Shown: positions 16,791-25,611 of the stretch, piece by piece | Layout: the number at the start of each line of letters is the position of its first letter | Position numbering within the stretch: position 1 is the stretch's first letter | Assembly: GCA_910585815.1 (NCBI GenBank) | Contig: CAJUFJ010000012.1 | Span: 1 to 64,000 of the forward strand | DNA from: an uncultured Oscillospiraceae bacterium | GTDB taxonomy: Bacteria > Bacillota > Clostridia > Oscillospirales > Oscillospiraceae | Reading direction: 5' to 3' | Length of the DNA stretch: 64,000 nt | Notes under the pieces: model-generated | What the model saw: the letters and a program-made list of their open reading frames with translations, nothing else | Databases searched by the model: none | Told to the model about the DNA's origin: nothing | Made by a program: the position numbers and the translations under genes

Positions 16791-18890
16791 ATGGGCAGCG
16801 GCAACGACAGCATCCTGGATATGTATCTGTATGAGACCAATACCCTGCTGGAACAGCTGGATGGCATCCTGCTGGCAGCGGAGGAGGCGGATACATTCTC
16901 TGAGGACAGCGTCAACGAGATATTCCGTATCATGCACACAATCAAGGGCTCCTCCGCCATGATGGAGTTCAGCTCCCTGATGACGGTGGCGCACCGGATC
17001 GAGGATTTGTTCTTCCTCGTCCGTGAGAAGGGCATGGAAGTCGTCCCGGAGCAGACCCGCCCGGATCTGTTCGACATGCTGTTCCAGGCTGTGGACTTTT
17101 TCCGCGGTGAGATCGAGAAGGTGGAAAACGATGAACCACTCTCTCAGTCTATCGACCACATCGTAAATAAAATTAATAGCCTGATTGATAAAATTCAGGG
17201 CAATCCCACCGCCGAGGCCCCGGCCGCGGCCGAGAGCGCACCCGCCGAGGAGGCGGCCGCCCCCGCCGTGGGGGCCGTCAATCAGGACTACCTCTTTGGC
17301 ATCCACGTCTATTTCGACGAGGGCAGCGGCATGGAAAACCTGCGGGCCTTTATGCTGATTAACAGCGTGAAGGACTACTGCTCCGACTTCATCACCTACC
17401 CGGACAACGTGGAGACCGACCCCTCCACCTCCGACATCATCGCTGACCAGGGCTTCCTGGTCTGGTTCCGCACCGCCGAGGAGCGGGACAACGCCATCCA
17501 CGCCATGAACGGCGCCGGCTCGGTCCGGGAGTATCAGCCGGTGGATGCCGCCAAGCCCGCCCCGGCCCCCGAGGCTCCTCCCGCCGCCCCTGCGGCCAAG
17601 GCGGCCGCCCCCGCCCCGGCCCCCGAGGCCCCCAAGGCGGACGCGGCCCCCGCTCCCGCAGCCAAGCCGGCCGCCGCCGCCCCTGCGGCGGGCCAGCAGC
17701 ACGCCAAGGAGAGCCTGATCAGCGTCAACCTGTCCAAGCTGGACCAGCTGATGGCGGTGGTCAGCGAGATTGTCATTACCGAGTCCATGGTCACCTCCTC
17801 CCCCGACCTGAAGGGCCTGCGGCTGGACAACTTCACCAAATCCGCCCGGGACCTGCGCAAGCTCACCGACGACCTTCAGGACGTGTCCATGTCTCTGCGC
17901 ATGGTGCCTGTATCCGGCACCTTCCAGAAGATGAACCGCATCGTCCGTGACATGAGCAAGAAGCTGGGCAAGCGGGCCAAGCTCACCCTCATCGGCGAGG
18001 ACACCGAGGTGGATAAGACCATTGTGGACTCCATCGGCGACCCCATCATGCACATCGTCCGCAACTCCATGGACCACGGCCTGGAGGAGAACGAGGCCGA
18101 CCGCATCGCCGCCGGCAAGGACCCGGTGGGCGAGGTGATCCTCTCCGCCCGGCACACCGGCAGCGAGGTCATCATCGAGATCAAGGACGACGGCCAGGGC
18201 GTGGACACCCAGGCGGTGCTGAACAAGGCCATCCGTCAGGGCCTGGCCGCCCCCGAGCACGACTACAGCCAGAAGGAAATCCTCAACTTCCTGATGATGC
18301 CCGGCTTCTCCACCAACACTGAGGTCACCGAGTACTCCGGCCGTGGCGTGGGCATGGACGTGGTGAAGAAGAACGTGGCCGACGTGGGCGGCACCGTGTC
18401 CATCACCAGCGAGTGGGGCAAGGGCATGACCACCACCCTGAAAATTCCCCTGACCATGGCCATCATGGACGGCATGGAGGTCTCGGTGGGCGACTCTATG
18501 TTTACCATCCCCATCAACTCCATCCACTCCTCCCTGAAGGTCACCGCCCAGGATGTCATCCACGACCCCGCCCAGGGCGAGATGGTCAAGATTCGGGATA
18601 ACTTCTACCCCATTGTCCGGGCCAAGGAGCTGTTCTGCATGGAGCAGGGCTGCGACAACATTGAGGACGGCATCCTCATGTGGGTGGAGTCGGGCGACCA
18701 CTCCTACTGCCTGTTCGTTGACGAGCTGATCGGTGAGCACCAGATCGTGGTAAAGCCCCTGCCCAACTACGTCAACGGCTTCGGCGTGAAAAATTTCGGC
18801 ATCACCGGCTGCAGCATCCTGGGCGACGGCAGCATCAGCATCATTCTGGACGTAGTCAACGTGTATACGGCCGCCCACAGCGTCTTTTGA
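16791..18890 (+). CDS. cheA: Chemotaxis sensor histidine kinase CheA
   Basis: 699 residues in the usual order P1-P2-P3-P4-P5. P1 carries the phosphoryl site in HTIKGSS (His49). An Ala/Pro-rich linker (about 140-160) precedes a P2-like domain, and a second Ala/Pro linker runs about 240-305. P3 dimerisation is followed by the ATPase domain with N-box HIVRNSMDHGLE, G1 DDGQGVD and G2 GRGVGMDVV, then the CheW-like P5. The start is ATG 16791 with AGGTGG 8 nt upstream; an in-frame GTG at 16779 lacks an RBS. It passes phosphate to CheB and to a CheY that is not in this window. First gene of cheA-W-R-B. Confidence 0.96.
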   Translation: MGSGNDSILDMYLYETNTLLEQLDGILLAAEEADTFSEDSVNEIFRIMHTIKGSSAMMEFSSLMTVAHRIEDLFFLVREKGMEVVPEQTRPDLFDMLFQAVDFFRGEIEKVENDEPLSQSIDHIVNKINSLIDKIQGNPTAEAPAAAESAPAEEAAAPAVGAVNQDYLFGIHVYFDEGSGMENLRAFMLINSVKDYCSDFITYPDNVETDPSTSDIIADQGFLVWFRTAEERDNAIHAMNGAGSVREYQPVDAAKPAPAPEAPPAAPAAKAAAPAPAPEAPKADAAPAPAAKPAAAAPAAGQQHAKESLISVNLSKLDQLMAVVSEIVITESMVTSSPDLKGLRLDNFTKSARDLRKLTDDLQDVSMSLRMVPVSGTFQKMNRIVRDMSKKLGKRAKLTLIGEDTEVDKTIVDSIGDPIMHIVRNSMDHGLEENEADRIAAGKDPVGEVILSARHTGSEVIIEIKDDGQGVDTQAVLNKAIRQGLAAPEHDYSQKEILNFLMMPGFSTNTEVTEYSGRGVGMDVVKKNVADVGGTVSITSEWGKGMTTTLKIPLTMAIMDGMEVSVGDSMFTIPINSIHSSLKVTAQDVIHDPAQGEMVKIRDNFYPIVRAKELFCMEQGCDNIEDGILMWVESGDHSYCLFVDELIGEHQIVVKPLPNYVNGFGVKNFGITGCSILGDGSISIILDVVNVYTAAHSVF

Positions 18891-18918
18891 CCGGGTGAAT
18901 AGAAGGGAGAGCTAAACT

Positions 18919-19407
18919 ATGGCGCAAATGGCAAAATCTGAGGAAGTCCTGTTCGCCCGTGAGCAGGAGGTAGACGACTACACCGAGCAGCTTCCTGAAA
19001 TTTCCACTGAAAAGTACCTGATTTTCTCCTCCGACGGCCTGATGTACGGCATCAAGGCCGAACAGGTAAACGATATCATCACCGACTACACCATCACCTA
19101 CCTTCCCAAGGTGCCCAACTACGTGCGGGGCGTGATTAATCTGCGGGGCCAGATCATCCCCGTGGTGGACATCCGCCTGCGCCTGGGCAAGCCGGAGCAG
19201 GACAGCCTGTGCGGCATCGTGGTGAATGTGGACGGCAACATGGTGGGCATCCTGGTGGACATGGTGGAGCAGATGGTGGACGTTCCCCTGGACTCCATCC
19301 TGCCTGTCCCCACCAGCAACGGCCAGGCCATGGTCTCCGGCATGTGCACCCTGCCCGACGGCAACACCATGCTGGAGCTGGACTGCGAGCTGCTGCTCCA
19401 CGACTGA
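18919..19407 (+). CDS. cheW: Chemotaxis coupling protein CheW
   Basis: 162 residues forming one CheW domain (YLIFSSDGLMYGIKAEQV, YVRGVINLRGQIIPVVDIRL, GILVDMVEQMVDV). It links chemoreceptors to CheA. GGGAG lies 8 nt upstream of ATG. It begins 28 nt after cheA and 38 nt before cheR, so it is in the same operon. Confidence 0.96.
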   Translation: MAQMAKSEEVLFAREQEVDDYTEQLPEISTEKYLIFSSDGLMYGIKAEQVNDIITDYTITYLPKVPNYVRGVINLRGQIIPVVDIRLRLGKPEQDSLCGIVVNVDGNMVGILVDMVEQMVDVPLDSILPVPTSNGQAMVSGMCTLPDGNTMLELDCELLLHD

Positions 19408-19445
19408 TTTTTACCACTTAACAACCGAAGGGAGGGAGGCCTGAG

Positions 19446-20252
19446 ATGATACAGCCCATCTCGGACGAAGATTTTCGCAAGCTGACAAATTTTATCAAGG
19501 CGCAGTACGGCATCACCTTGCAGCAGAAGCGCCAGCTTGTCACCAGCCGGCTGTCCTCCATGCTGACGGAGCAGGGATACACCAGCTTTTCGGAGTTTGT
19601 GGCCCAGCTGCTGAAGGAGAAAGACCCCCAGAAGATCGAGCAGGTGCTCAACCGCCTTACCACCAACTACACCTTTTTCATGCGGGAGACCGAGCACTTT
19701 GACTTTTTTACCAAGGTGATTCTGCCCGAGCTGGTGCGCAAGTACCAGAGCAAGAAGTCGCTGGCCATCTGGAGCGCCGGCTGCTCCAGCGGCGAGGAGC
19801 CCTATAACCTGTCCATGTACATCAAGGACTACCTGGGGATGCAGGCCAGCCAGTGGGACACCCGCATCCTGGCCACCGACATCTCCCAAAAGGCCTTGGC
19901 CAAGGCCAAGAAAGGGGTCTACGAGGTGCCGGACACGGTGCCCGAGTCCTGGCGGAAGAAGTACTTCAAAAAGATCGAGGGCAGCCGGTACGCCGTCTCC
20001 CCGGAGATTCGCAACAACGTGATTTTCCAGACCTTTAACCTGATGGACCCCATCAAATTCCGCACCAAGTTCGACGTTATTTTCTGCCGGAACGTCATGA
20101 TCTATTTCGACCAGCCCACCAAGGACGCCCTGGTGCGCCGCTTCTACGACGCTACCGTCCCCGGCGGCTATCTGATGATCAGCCACTCGGAGAATCTCAG
20201 CAAGGACGCCCCGTACACAACGGTGGCCCCGTCCACCTTCCAAAAAAAATAA
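19446..20252 (+). CDS. cheR: Chemoreceptor glutamate methyltransferase CheR
   Basis: 268 residues: an N-terminal helical domain (about 1-75) and an S-adenosylmethionine-dependent methyltransferase domain with WSAGCSSGEEPYNLSM, ILATDISQKALAKA and FDVIFCRNVMIYF. It methylates receptor glutamates for adaptation and is opposed by CheB, encoded next. A strong GGGAGG RBS lies upstream. The Ser/Lys-rich C-terminus lacks a pentapeptide-tether domain. Confidence 0.96.
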   Translation: MIQPISDEDFRKLTNFIKAQYGITLQQKRQLVTSRLSSMLTEQGYTSFSEFVAQLLKEKDPQKIEQVLNRLTTNYTFFMRETEHFDFFTKVILPELVRKYQSKKSLAIWSAGCSSGEEPYNLSMYIKDYLGMQASQWDTRILATDISQKALAKAKKGVYEVPDTVPESWRKKYFKKIEGSRYAVSPEIRNNVIFQTFNLMDPIKFRTKFDVIFCRNVMIYFDQPTKDALVRRFYDATVPGGYLMISHSENLSKDAPYTTVAPSTFQKK

Positions 20253-20300
20253 CCGCCTCCTGACCTGGGAACCGGGTCAGGGGGCTTGACCCTGCTGTTA
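20253..20300 (+). other. Hairpin between cheR and cheB
   Basis: CCTGACC and GGTCAGG form a 7-bp stem with an 8-9 nt loop in the 62-nt cheR-cheB gap. No U-tract follows, so it is more likely an mRNA processing or stability element than a terminator. Confidence 0.35.
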
Positions 20301-20314
20301 AAGGAGCGAGTACC

Positions 20315-21427
20315 ATGTGGCCATCCAACAAGAAAATCCGCGTCATGGTGGTGGACGATTCCATCCTGGCCCGCACCATGATTTCCAACGGGCTGAACGC
20401 CTCCCCTCACATCGAGGTGGTGGCCACCAGCTTTAATGCCAAGGACGCCCGGGCCAAGGTGGAGCAGGTGAAGCCCGATGTTATGACCCTGGACGTGGAG
20501 ATGCCCGGGATGAACGGCATCGACTTTTTAAAGCAGCTGCTGCCCGTCGTCCCCCTGCCCGTTATTCTGGTGTCCTCCCTGGACCTGCGGGTGTTTGACG
20601 CCCTGTCCGCCGGCGCGGTGGACTTTGTCCGCAAGCCTGAGCCGGGGAAGAACGAGGAGTTTATCCGGGGCCTCACCCAGAAGGTGATTGCTGCCGCCGG
20701 GGCCAAGGTGCGCCCCAGGCCGGGGATTCCCACACCGGCCGCCCCTAAGGCTGCCTCTGCCGGGACCGCTCCCGCCGGCGGCGTGCGGCTGCCCATCACC
20801 GGCAACAAGCCCGCCCTGCCCGCCCCCCCTCTGCTGGGCAACCGGCCTTCTCTGGACAACGTGATCATCGGCCTGGGGGCCTCCACCGGCGGCACCGAGG
20901 CCACCCTGGAGGTGATGAAGCGGCTGCCCGCCGACATCCCCGGGATGCTCATTGTCCAGCACATGCCCGTGGGCTTTACCCAGATGTACGCCGATCGGCT
21001 CAACCGCCTGTGCCACATGGAGGTGCGTGAGGCCAAGAGCGGCGACGAGCTCCACCGGGGCCTGGCCCTGCTGGCCCCGGCGGACTTCCAGATGCGCATT
21101 GTCCGCTCCGGCTCCCGGTATACTGTATCCTGCCTCCCGGGGGACAAGGTCAGCGGTCACCGCCCGTCGGTGGACGCCCTGTTTTTCTCCATGGCGGAGC
21201 AGGTGAAGTGCAAAATGGCCGGCATCATCATGACCGGCATGGGCCGGGACGGCGCCGACGGCCTTCTCAAAATGCGCCAGGCCGGGGCTTACACCATCGG
21301 CCAGGATAAGGAGTCCTCGGTGGTCTACGGCATGCCCATGGTGGCCTACAACATCGGTGCGGTCCAGATTCAGGGCTCCTGCGAGGATATCGCCGGGATT
21401 CTGCTCCGGCAGCTGCAAAAATGGTAA
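20315..21427 (+). CDS. cheB: Chemotaxis response regulator / protein-glutamate methylesterase CheB
   Basis: 370 residues. The receiver domain (about 8-125) has the acidic pair VVDDS, phospho-acceptor Asp60 in LDVEMPGMNG, and KPEP at the conserved lysine. A Pro/Ala-rich linker (about 130-175) follows. The methylesterase domain carries the catalytic triad Ser190 (GASTGG), His216 (VQHMP) and Asp312 (GMGRDGADG). It demethylates or deamidates receptors when phosphorylated by CheA. AAAGGAG precedes the ATG. It is the last gene of the operon. Confidence 0.96.
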   Translation: MWPSNKKIRVMVVDDSILARTMISNGLNASPHIEVVATSFNAKDARAKVEQVKPDVMTLDVEMPGMNGIDFLKQLLPVVPLPVILVSSLDLRVFDALSAGAVDFVRKPEPGKNEEFIRGLTQKVIAAAGAKVRPRPGIPTPAAPKAASAGTAPAGGVRLPITGNKPALPAPPLLGNRPSLDNVIIGLGASTGGTEATLEVMKRLPADIPGMLIVQHMPVGFTQMYADRLNRLCHMEVREAKSGDELHRGLALLAPADFQMRIVRSGSRYTVSCLPGDKVSGHRPSVDALFFSMAEQVKCKMAGIIMTGMGRDGADGLLKMRQAGAYTIGQDKESSVVYGMPMVAYNIGAVQIQGSCEDIAGILLRQLQKW

Positions 21428-21463
21428 AAAACAGTCCCCCGGCTTGCGGCCGGGGGACTGTTT
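21428..21463. terminator. Bidirectional terminator after cheB
   Basis: AACAGTCCCCCGGC and GCCGGGGGACTGTT form a long stem with a 4-nt loop and flanking A/T tracts, between convergent genes. Confidence 0.88.
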
Positions 21464-21466
21464 CGC

Positions 21467-22885
21467 TTACTCGGAATAGGACTTGCCGGTCTCGATGTAC
21501 ATGCCGCGCTCTGCGGACCAGCCCACGTAGAAGTTCAGGGCTTTGCCCAGGTCACGGAGCTTGAAGTAGTTGGAGCCGTTGATTTTATACACCTCGGCGG
21601 TGATTTTCTGGCCGTCCACATAGATGGCATCGTTGCTGGGGTCGGCGCTCTGTCCGCCGCCGGTGGCGGACCCTGCCAGGTCGCCGGACTGCTTGTCATA
21701 CCCCTGGCCGGTGGTGGCGGTGACGGCGTTCTTTGTGCCGTCGTAGCCTACGGCGAACTGCTTTTCCGTGCCGTTGAGCAGGGCGGCCACGTCGCGGATC
21801 TTGAAGTAGTTGCTGTCGCCAATTTTATACACCGTGGGGTTGGCGGCTGCGCCGTTGACCTCCAGCTTGTCATTGGTGGGAGAGGCGGCCTCCCCTGCCG
21901 GCTGCTGGGGCTGGGACGGGGTGCTGGGGCCGGTGCTGTTGAAGTGGACGGTGGGGCTGATTTTGGCGTTAGTCAACGCTCCTTCTCCCCCATTCTCCTT
22001 CCACTGCGCTTTGGAGCCGCCGAAATAGACGTCGGTCAGGCTGGTGCAGTTGCTGAACGTACCGCTTCCAACATACTGGACGCTGGATGGGATGACGATA
22101 CTGGTCAGGCTCGTGCAGTAAGCGAAGTCCCCAACGTCAGTCACGCCGGCAGGAATGGTTATACTGGTCAGGCCTCTGCACCGGATGAACGCAGTATAAA
22201 TGCGAGTGACGCCGGAGGGAATGGCCACGCTTTTCAGGCTGTTGCAGCCCTCGAACATGTTGGGCGCAAGCCATTCCATACCATCAGGCAGGGTAACATT
22301 TGTCAGGCTGGTGCAGCCTTGGAACAATGAAGATCCACTACTATTCGACCGGCCAGAAAATGCACTTGCGTTTAAAAGGACCGCGTTTTTCAGACCAGTG
22401 CAATTAGAAAACACATAGGCACCAAAAAAGGTGACACTGGAAGGAATGGTGATGCTGGTCAGGCTGGTACAGTAGCTGAACGCATAAGAGAAAATATTTG
22501 TAACCCCGTCAGGGATGGTCACGTTGGTCAGGTTGGTACACATATAGAACGCCCGCGTGTCAATTACGGTGACACTGGAGGGAATGGTCACGCTGACCAG
22601 ATTGGTACATTCTCTGAACGCTCCTTCTCCGATTTTGGTGACGCCCTTAGGGATGGTCACACTGGTCAGGTTGGTGCTTTTTGCGAACGCGCTTTCTCCG
22701 ATTTTGGTGATTCCGTCTGGGATGGTGATTACACTGTCGTCGCCGTAGTACCCCACCACGGTCTCACCCTTGACCACAAAGTCACCCACCCATTCTTCGC
22801 CGGGGTTCACCGCCGCCGCAGGGACGGCCATCAGGCCCAGACACATCGCCAGGGCCAGCGCAAGGGATAGAATTTTCTTTCTCAT
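21467..22885 (-). CDS. Secreted BspA-like leucine-rich-repeat (LRR_5) protein with copper-amine-oxidase-N-like repeats
   Basis: 472 residues. A signal peptide ends near PAAA-VNP. About ten 23-residue LRR_5 units follow (LTSVTIPxGVTxIGExAF type; about 45-310). A Pro/Gln linker leads to two C-terminal units with VYKIGDSNYFKIRDVAALLNG and VYKINGSNYFKLRDLGKAL, the pattern of the copper amine oxidase N-terminal (stalk) domain often attached to gut Firmicute surface proteins. LRR_5/BspA proteins bind host matrix or other cells. RBS AAGGAG. No cell-wall sorting motif is seen, so it may be released or held by the stalk domain. Confidence 0.88.
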   Translation of the reverse strand: MRKKILSLALALAMCLGLMAVPAAAVNPGEEWVGDFVVKGETVVGYYGDDSVITIPDGITKIGESAFAKSTNLTSVTIPKGVTKIGEGAFRECTNLVSVTIPSSVTVIDTRAFYMCTNLTNVTIPDGVTNIFSYAFSYCTSLTSITIPSSVTFFGAYVFSNCTGLKNAVLLNASAFSGRSNSSGSSLFQGCTSLTNVTLPDGMEWLAPNMFEGCNSLKSVAIPSGVTRIYTAFIRCRGLTSITIPAGVTDVGDFAYCTSLTSIVIPSSVQYVGSGTFSNCTSLTDVYFGGSKAQWKENGGEGALTNAKISPTVHFNSTGPSTPSQPQQPAGEAASPTNDKLEVNGAAANPTVYKIGDSNYFKIRDVAALLNGTEKQFAVGYDGTKNAVTATTGQGYDKQSGDLAGSATGGGQSADPSNDAIYVDGQKITAEVYKINGSNYFKLRDLGKALNFYVGWSAERGMYIETGKSYSE

Positions 22886-22920
22886 TGTCTCTGTCTCCTT
22901 TTTCTAAATTGAACGCACTT

Positions 22921-22996
22921 ATTGTTTCCTGAAAAGGAAACAATAGGACGTACGTCCTATTGTTTCCTGAAAAGGAAACAATAGGACGTACGTCCT
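22921..22996. repeat. Two perfect 38-bp units, each made of two inverted repeats, in the LRR gene leader
   Basis: Units 22921-22958 and 22959-22996 are identical. Each contains a 24-bp inverted repeat (arms ATTGTTTCC and GGAAACAAT) and the perfect 14-bp palindrome AGGACGTACGTCCT. They lie just downstream of a promoter that reads leftward, so they would form a chain of four hairpins in the 5' leader of the LRR protein mRNA. Confidence 0.9.
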
Positions 22997-23002
22997 GCCT
23001 TT

Positions 23003-23031
23003 ATTCTACAACAAAATGCCCTGGGGCGCAA
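23003..23031 (-). promoter_or_regulatory. Promoter of the LRR_5 protein gene
   Basis: Minus strand TTGCGC - 17 nt - TAGAAT, about 115 nt upstream of the ATG. Transcription would start at the edge of the two 38-bp hairpin units. Confidence 0.5.
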
Positions 23032-23058
23032 GGGCTTTGGAGAAAGAATCCCCCATAA

Positions 23059-23233
23059 AGCCCCTTTTGAAAGGGGCTGGCACCGCCGCAGGCGGTGACT
23101 GAGGATTGCGTTTTGCAAAGCAAAACATACGAAGTAAACAGAGCTTCCGAAAACTCACTTGCTCCGCACATTTCGGCTTTGCCGAAATACAATCCTCAGT
23201 CAGCTTCGCTGACAGCTCCTTTCAAAAGGAGCC
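23059..23233. mobile_element. MITE-like repeat (family B), copy 1
   Basis: About 175 bp without an ORF. Its ends are hairpins (AGCCCCTTTTGAAAGGGGCT at one end, AGCTCCTTTCAAAAGGAGC at the other). The interior contains TGAGGATTGCGTTTTGC, TTCGTATG-type sequence and CAATCCTCAGTCA. The reverse complement matches the block at 38194-38371, including CATACGAAGTAAA in this orientation. Between tkt and the LRR gene. Confidence 0.7.
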
Positions 23234-23263
23234 TTGTCCGCTGCGGCGGGGACGGCGGGATTT

Positions 23264-24208
23264 TTACTTTCCGCAGAAGTCCTTGGCGACCTCCACAATA
23301 TGCTCTGCGGACAGGCCGAACTGCTTGAGCAGCGCGGCGGCGGGGCCGGAGTGGCCGAACTCGTCGTTGACGCCGATGCGGCGCACGGGGGTGGGGCACT
23401 TCTCGCTGAGCAGGGCGCAAACCGCCTCGCCCAGGCCGCCGATGATGCTGTGCTCCTCGCAGGTAATCACCTTGCCGCACTCCCTGGCGGCCTTCAGCAC
23501 CAGTTCCTCGTCCAGGGGCTTGATGGTGCACAGGTTAATTACCCGGGCGGAGATGCCGGCCTCGGCCAGCGCCTTGCCCGCTTCGATTGCCTCGTTCACC
23601 AGCAGGCCATTGGCGATGATGGCCACGTCGGTCCCCTCCTGGAGGACCTCGCCCTTGCCGATCTCGAACTTAAAGCTGGCCTCGTCGTGGAACACGGGCA
23701 CGGCCAGCCGGCCGAAGCGCAGGTAGACGGGACCCTCATACTCATAGGCGGCTTTCACTGCGGCCCGGGCCTCCACGTCGTCAGCGGGGGACATGACCAC
23801 CATGCCGGGGATGGAGCGCATCAGGGCGAAGTCCTCGCAGCACTGGTGGGACGCGCCGTCCTCGCCCACGGAGATGCCGCCGTGGGTGGCGCCGATCTTC
23901 ACGTTAAGGTGGGGGTAGCCGATGGAGTTGCGCACCTGCTCAAAGGCCCGTCCGGCGGCGAACATGGCAAAGGAGGAGGCAAAGGGCACCAGCCCCATGG
24001 TGGAGGCCCCAGCGGCCACGGCAATCATGTTGCCCTCGGCGATGCCGCAGTTGAAATGGCGCTCCGGGAAGGCCTTCTTGAAGGTGCCCGTCTTGGTGGC
24101 CCCGGCCAGGTCGGCGTCGAAGACGATCAGGTCGTCGTGCTCCGCGCCCAAGGCGGCCAGAGCGTTTCCGTAGCTGTCGCGGGTCGCGATCTTCTTCACT
24201 TCTGCCAT
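23264..24208 (-). CDS. tktB: Transketolase, C-terminal subunit
   Basis: 314 residues covering the pyrimidine-binding and C-terminal domains of transketolase (LGLVPFASSFAMFAAGRAFEQ, GISVGEDGASHQCCEDFALM, KVITCEEHSIIGGLGEAVCA). With the N-terminal subunit encoded 1 nt upstream it forms the thiamine-diphosphate enzyme of the non-oxidative pentose phosphate pathway. Splitting transketolase in two genes is normal in many Clostridia and archaea, so this is not a frameshift. Confidence 0.95.
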   Translation of the reverse strand: MAEVKKIATRDSYGNALAALGAEHDDLIVFDADLAGATKTGTFKKAFPERHFNCGIAEGNMIAVAAGASTMGLVPFASSFAMFAAGRAFEQVRNSIGYPHLNVKIGATHGGISVGEDGASHQCCEDFALMRSIPGMVVMSPADDVEARAAVKAAYEYEGPVYLRFGRLAVPVFHDEASFKFEIGKGEVLQEGTDVAIIANGLLVNEAIEAGKALAEAGISARVINLCTIKPLDEELVLKAARECGKVITCEEHSIIGGLGEAVCALLSEKCPTPVRRIGVNDEFGHSGPAAALLKQFGLSAEHIVEVAKDFCGK

Positions 24209-24209
24209 C

Positions 24210-25055
24210 TTACATCCCCTCCACTTCTGCCAGCTGGACCTTCAGCTCAGCCATGGCCTTCTCATACTCCTCGTCGTTGGGGGCCTTGCCGTGCCAGCCG
24301 GCCTGGTTCTCCATAAAGCTGACCCCCTTGCCCTTGGTGGTCTTCATCACGATGGCGGTGGGGACCCCCTTGGTCTCCCTGGCCTGGGCAAAGGCGGCGG
24401 CGATCTGGTCGAAGTCGTGGCCGTCAATCTCCACCACGTTCCAGCCGAAGGCCTTCAGCTTCTCGGGGATGGGGTAGGGGCTCATGACCTGGTCCACGGG
24501 GCCGTCGATTTGCAGGCCGTTGTTGTCGATGACGGCGCACAGGTTGTCCAGCTTGTAGTGGTGGGCCAGCATGAAGGCCTCCCACACCTGGCCCTCCTGG
24601 ATTTCGCCGTCGCCCAGCAGGGCATACACCCGGCAGCCCTTACCGGCGTGCTTGGCTGCCAGCGCCATGCCGGCGGCGGCAGAGATGCCCTGGCCCAGGG
24701 AGCCGGTGGACATGTCCACACCGGGGACGCTGTTCATGTTGGGGTGGCCCTGGAGGTAGCTGTCGATGTGCCGCAGGGTGGGCAGGTCGTCCACGGGGAA
24801 GAAGCCCCGCAGGGCCAGGGCGGCGTACAGTCCGGGGGCGGTGTGGCCCTTGGACAGGACAAACCGGTCCCGCTCCTCCCACTTGGGGTTCTTGGGGTCG
24901 ATGTTCAGCTCCTGGAAGTAGAGATAGGTAAAGACGTCGGCGGCGGACAGACTGCCGCCGGGGTGGCCGGCCTTGGCCCCGTGGGTGCTCTCGATGACGC
25001 CCATGCGCACCTTGCAGGCCGTGGCCATCAGTTGCTTTTTCTCACTGGCTGTCAT
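24210..25055 (-). CDS. tktA: Transketolase, N-terminal (thiamine diphosphate-binding) subunit
   Basis: 281 residues with the TPP/Mg motif GDGEIQEGQVWEAFMLA..NLCAVIDNN and substrate-site histidines in GAKAGHPGGSLS and SKGHTAPGLYAAL. GAAGGAGAG precedes the ATG. First gene of a two-gene operon with the C-terminal subunit. Confidence 0.95.
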   Translation of the reverse strand: MTASEKKQLMATACKVRMGVIESTHGAKAGHPGGSLSAADVFTYLYFQELNIDPKNPKWEERDRFVLSKGHTAPGLYAALALRGFFPVDDLPTLRHIDSYLQGHPNMNSVPGVDMSTGSLGQGISAAAGMALAAKHAGKGCRVYALLGDGEIQEGQVWEAFMLAHHYKLDNLCAVIDNNGLQIDGPVDQVMSPYPIPEKLKAFGWNVVEIDGHDFDQIAAAFAQARETKGVPTAIVMKTTKGKGVSFMENQAGWHGKAPNDEEYEKAMAELKVQLAEVEGM

Positions 25056-25101
25056 AATGCTCTCCTTCGATATGAAAATTTTTCTGGTTTTGCTGGGTTC
25101 T

Positions 25102-25130
25102 ATTATAAATCAGTCGGCTGAAAAAAACAA
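25102..25130 (-). promoter_or_regulatory. Promoter of the transketolase operon
   Basis: Minus strand TTGTTT - 17 nt - TATAAT, about 45 nt before the tktA start. Confidence 0.65.
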
Positions 25131-25185
25131 GTGGAACCACACAAAAGAGAGGGTCCGGCTACGCATTTTATTGCTTGGCACGGAC

Positions 25186-25214
25186 TGTAGGGGCGGACAT
25201 TGTCCGCCCCTACA
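25186..25214. repeat. Family D palindrome overlapping the vapC stop codon
   Basis: A 29-bp perfect palindrome with 14-nt arms TGTAGGGGCGGACA and TGTCCGCCCCTACA around one T. The vapC TAG stop (25210-25212) lies inside the right arm, so the repeat supplies the stop or was inserted exactly at the gene end. Confidence 0.85.
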
Positions 25215-25611
25215 TAGCCCAATTCTCAATCACCAAGCCGGGCACCCGCTCAAACTCCTTCACGTTGTTCGTCACAAGGGTGAGCTCCTCCGCCCTGGCA
25301 TGTCCGGCGATCAGCATATCCAGCGGCCCGATCGGCGTTCCCTGCTCCTGTAAATAAGTCCTGATCTCCCCATACTCATACGCCGCAGCCGGCCCAAACG
25401 GCAGAATACTGAATGGCGTCAAAAATCGCAGGAGCGCCTGTTTGTTTTTTCCCGGGCTTGCGCTGTGTCTGACCCCATACTCCAGTTCAGCCAGCGTGAT
25501 AGACGAAATACACACCCCGCTGTGCATTGCCCCCCTCAGCCTGTGCAGTACCTGTTCCGGTTTTTTCTTTATGGCGTAAATACAGATATTCGTATCCAGC
25601 ATATAGGTCAC
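25210..25611 (-). CDS. vapC: VapC-family PIN-domain ribonuclease toxin
   Basis: 133 residues. It has PIN acidic residues in MLDTNICIYAI, the Glu in TLAELEYGV, and Asp residues in IGPLDMLIAGHA and LVTNNVKEF. VapC toxins are Mg-dependent endoribonucleases, commonly cutting initiator tRNA or rRNA; the target here is unknown. Its ATG overlaps the end of the antitoxin gene by 4 nt, the typical VapBC coupling. Confidence 0.92.
   Translation of the reverse strand: MTYMLDTNICIYAIKKKPEQVLHRLRGAMHSGVCISSITLAELEYGVRHSASPGKNKQALLRFLTPFSILPFGPAAAYEYGEIRTYLQEQGTPIGPLDMLIAGHARAEELTLVTNNVKEFERVPGLVIENWAM

Noticed and set aside
16614..18878. A 754-codon frame opposite cheA
   Set aside because: It mirrors cheA codon for codon, is full of Gly/Val/His runs, has no RBS and no known domain; an effect of GC-biased third positions.
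22921..22996. Start of a CRISPR array
   Set aside because: Two directly adjacent identical units with no spacers; no cas genes.
23264..25055. Transketolase split by frameshift
   Set aside because: Both halves have own RBS and start and end at the domain border used by two-gene transketolases in other Clostridia.
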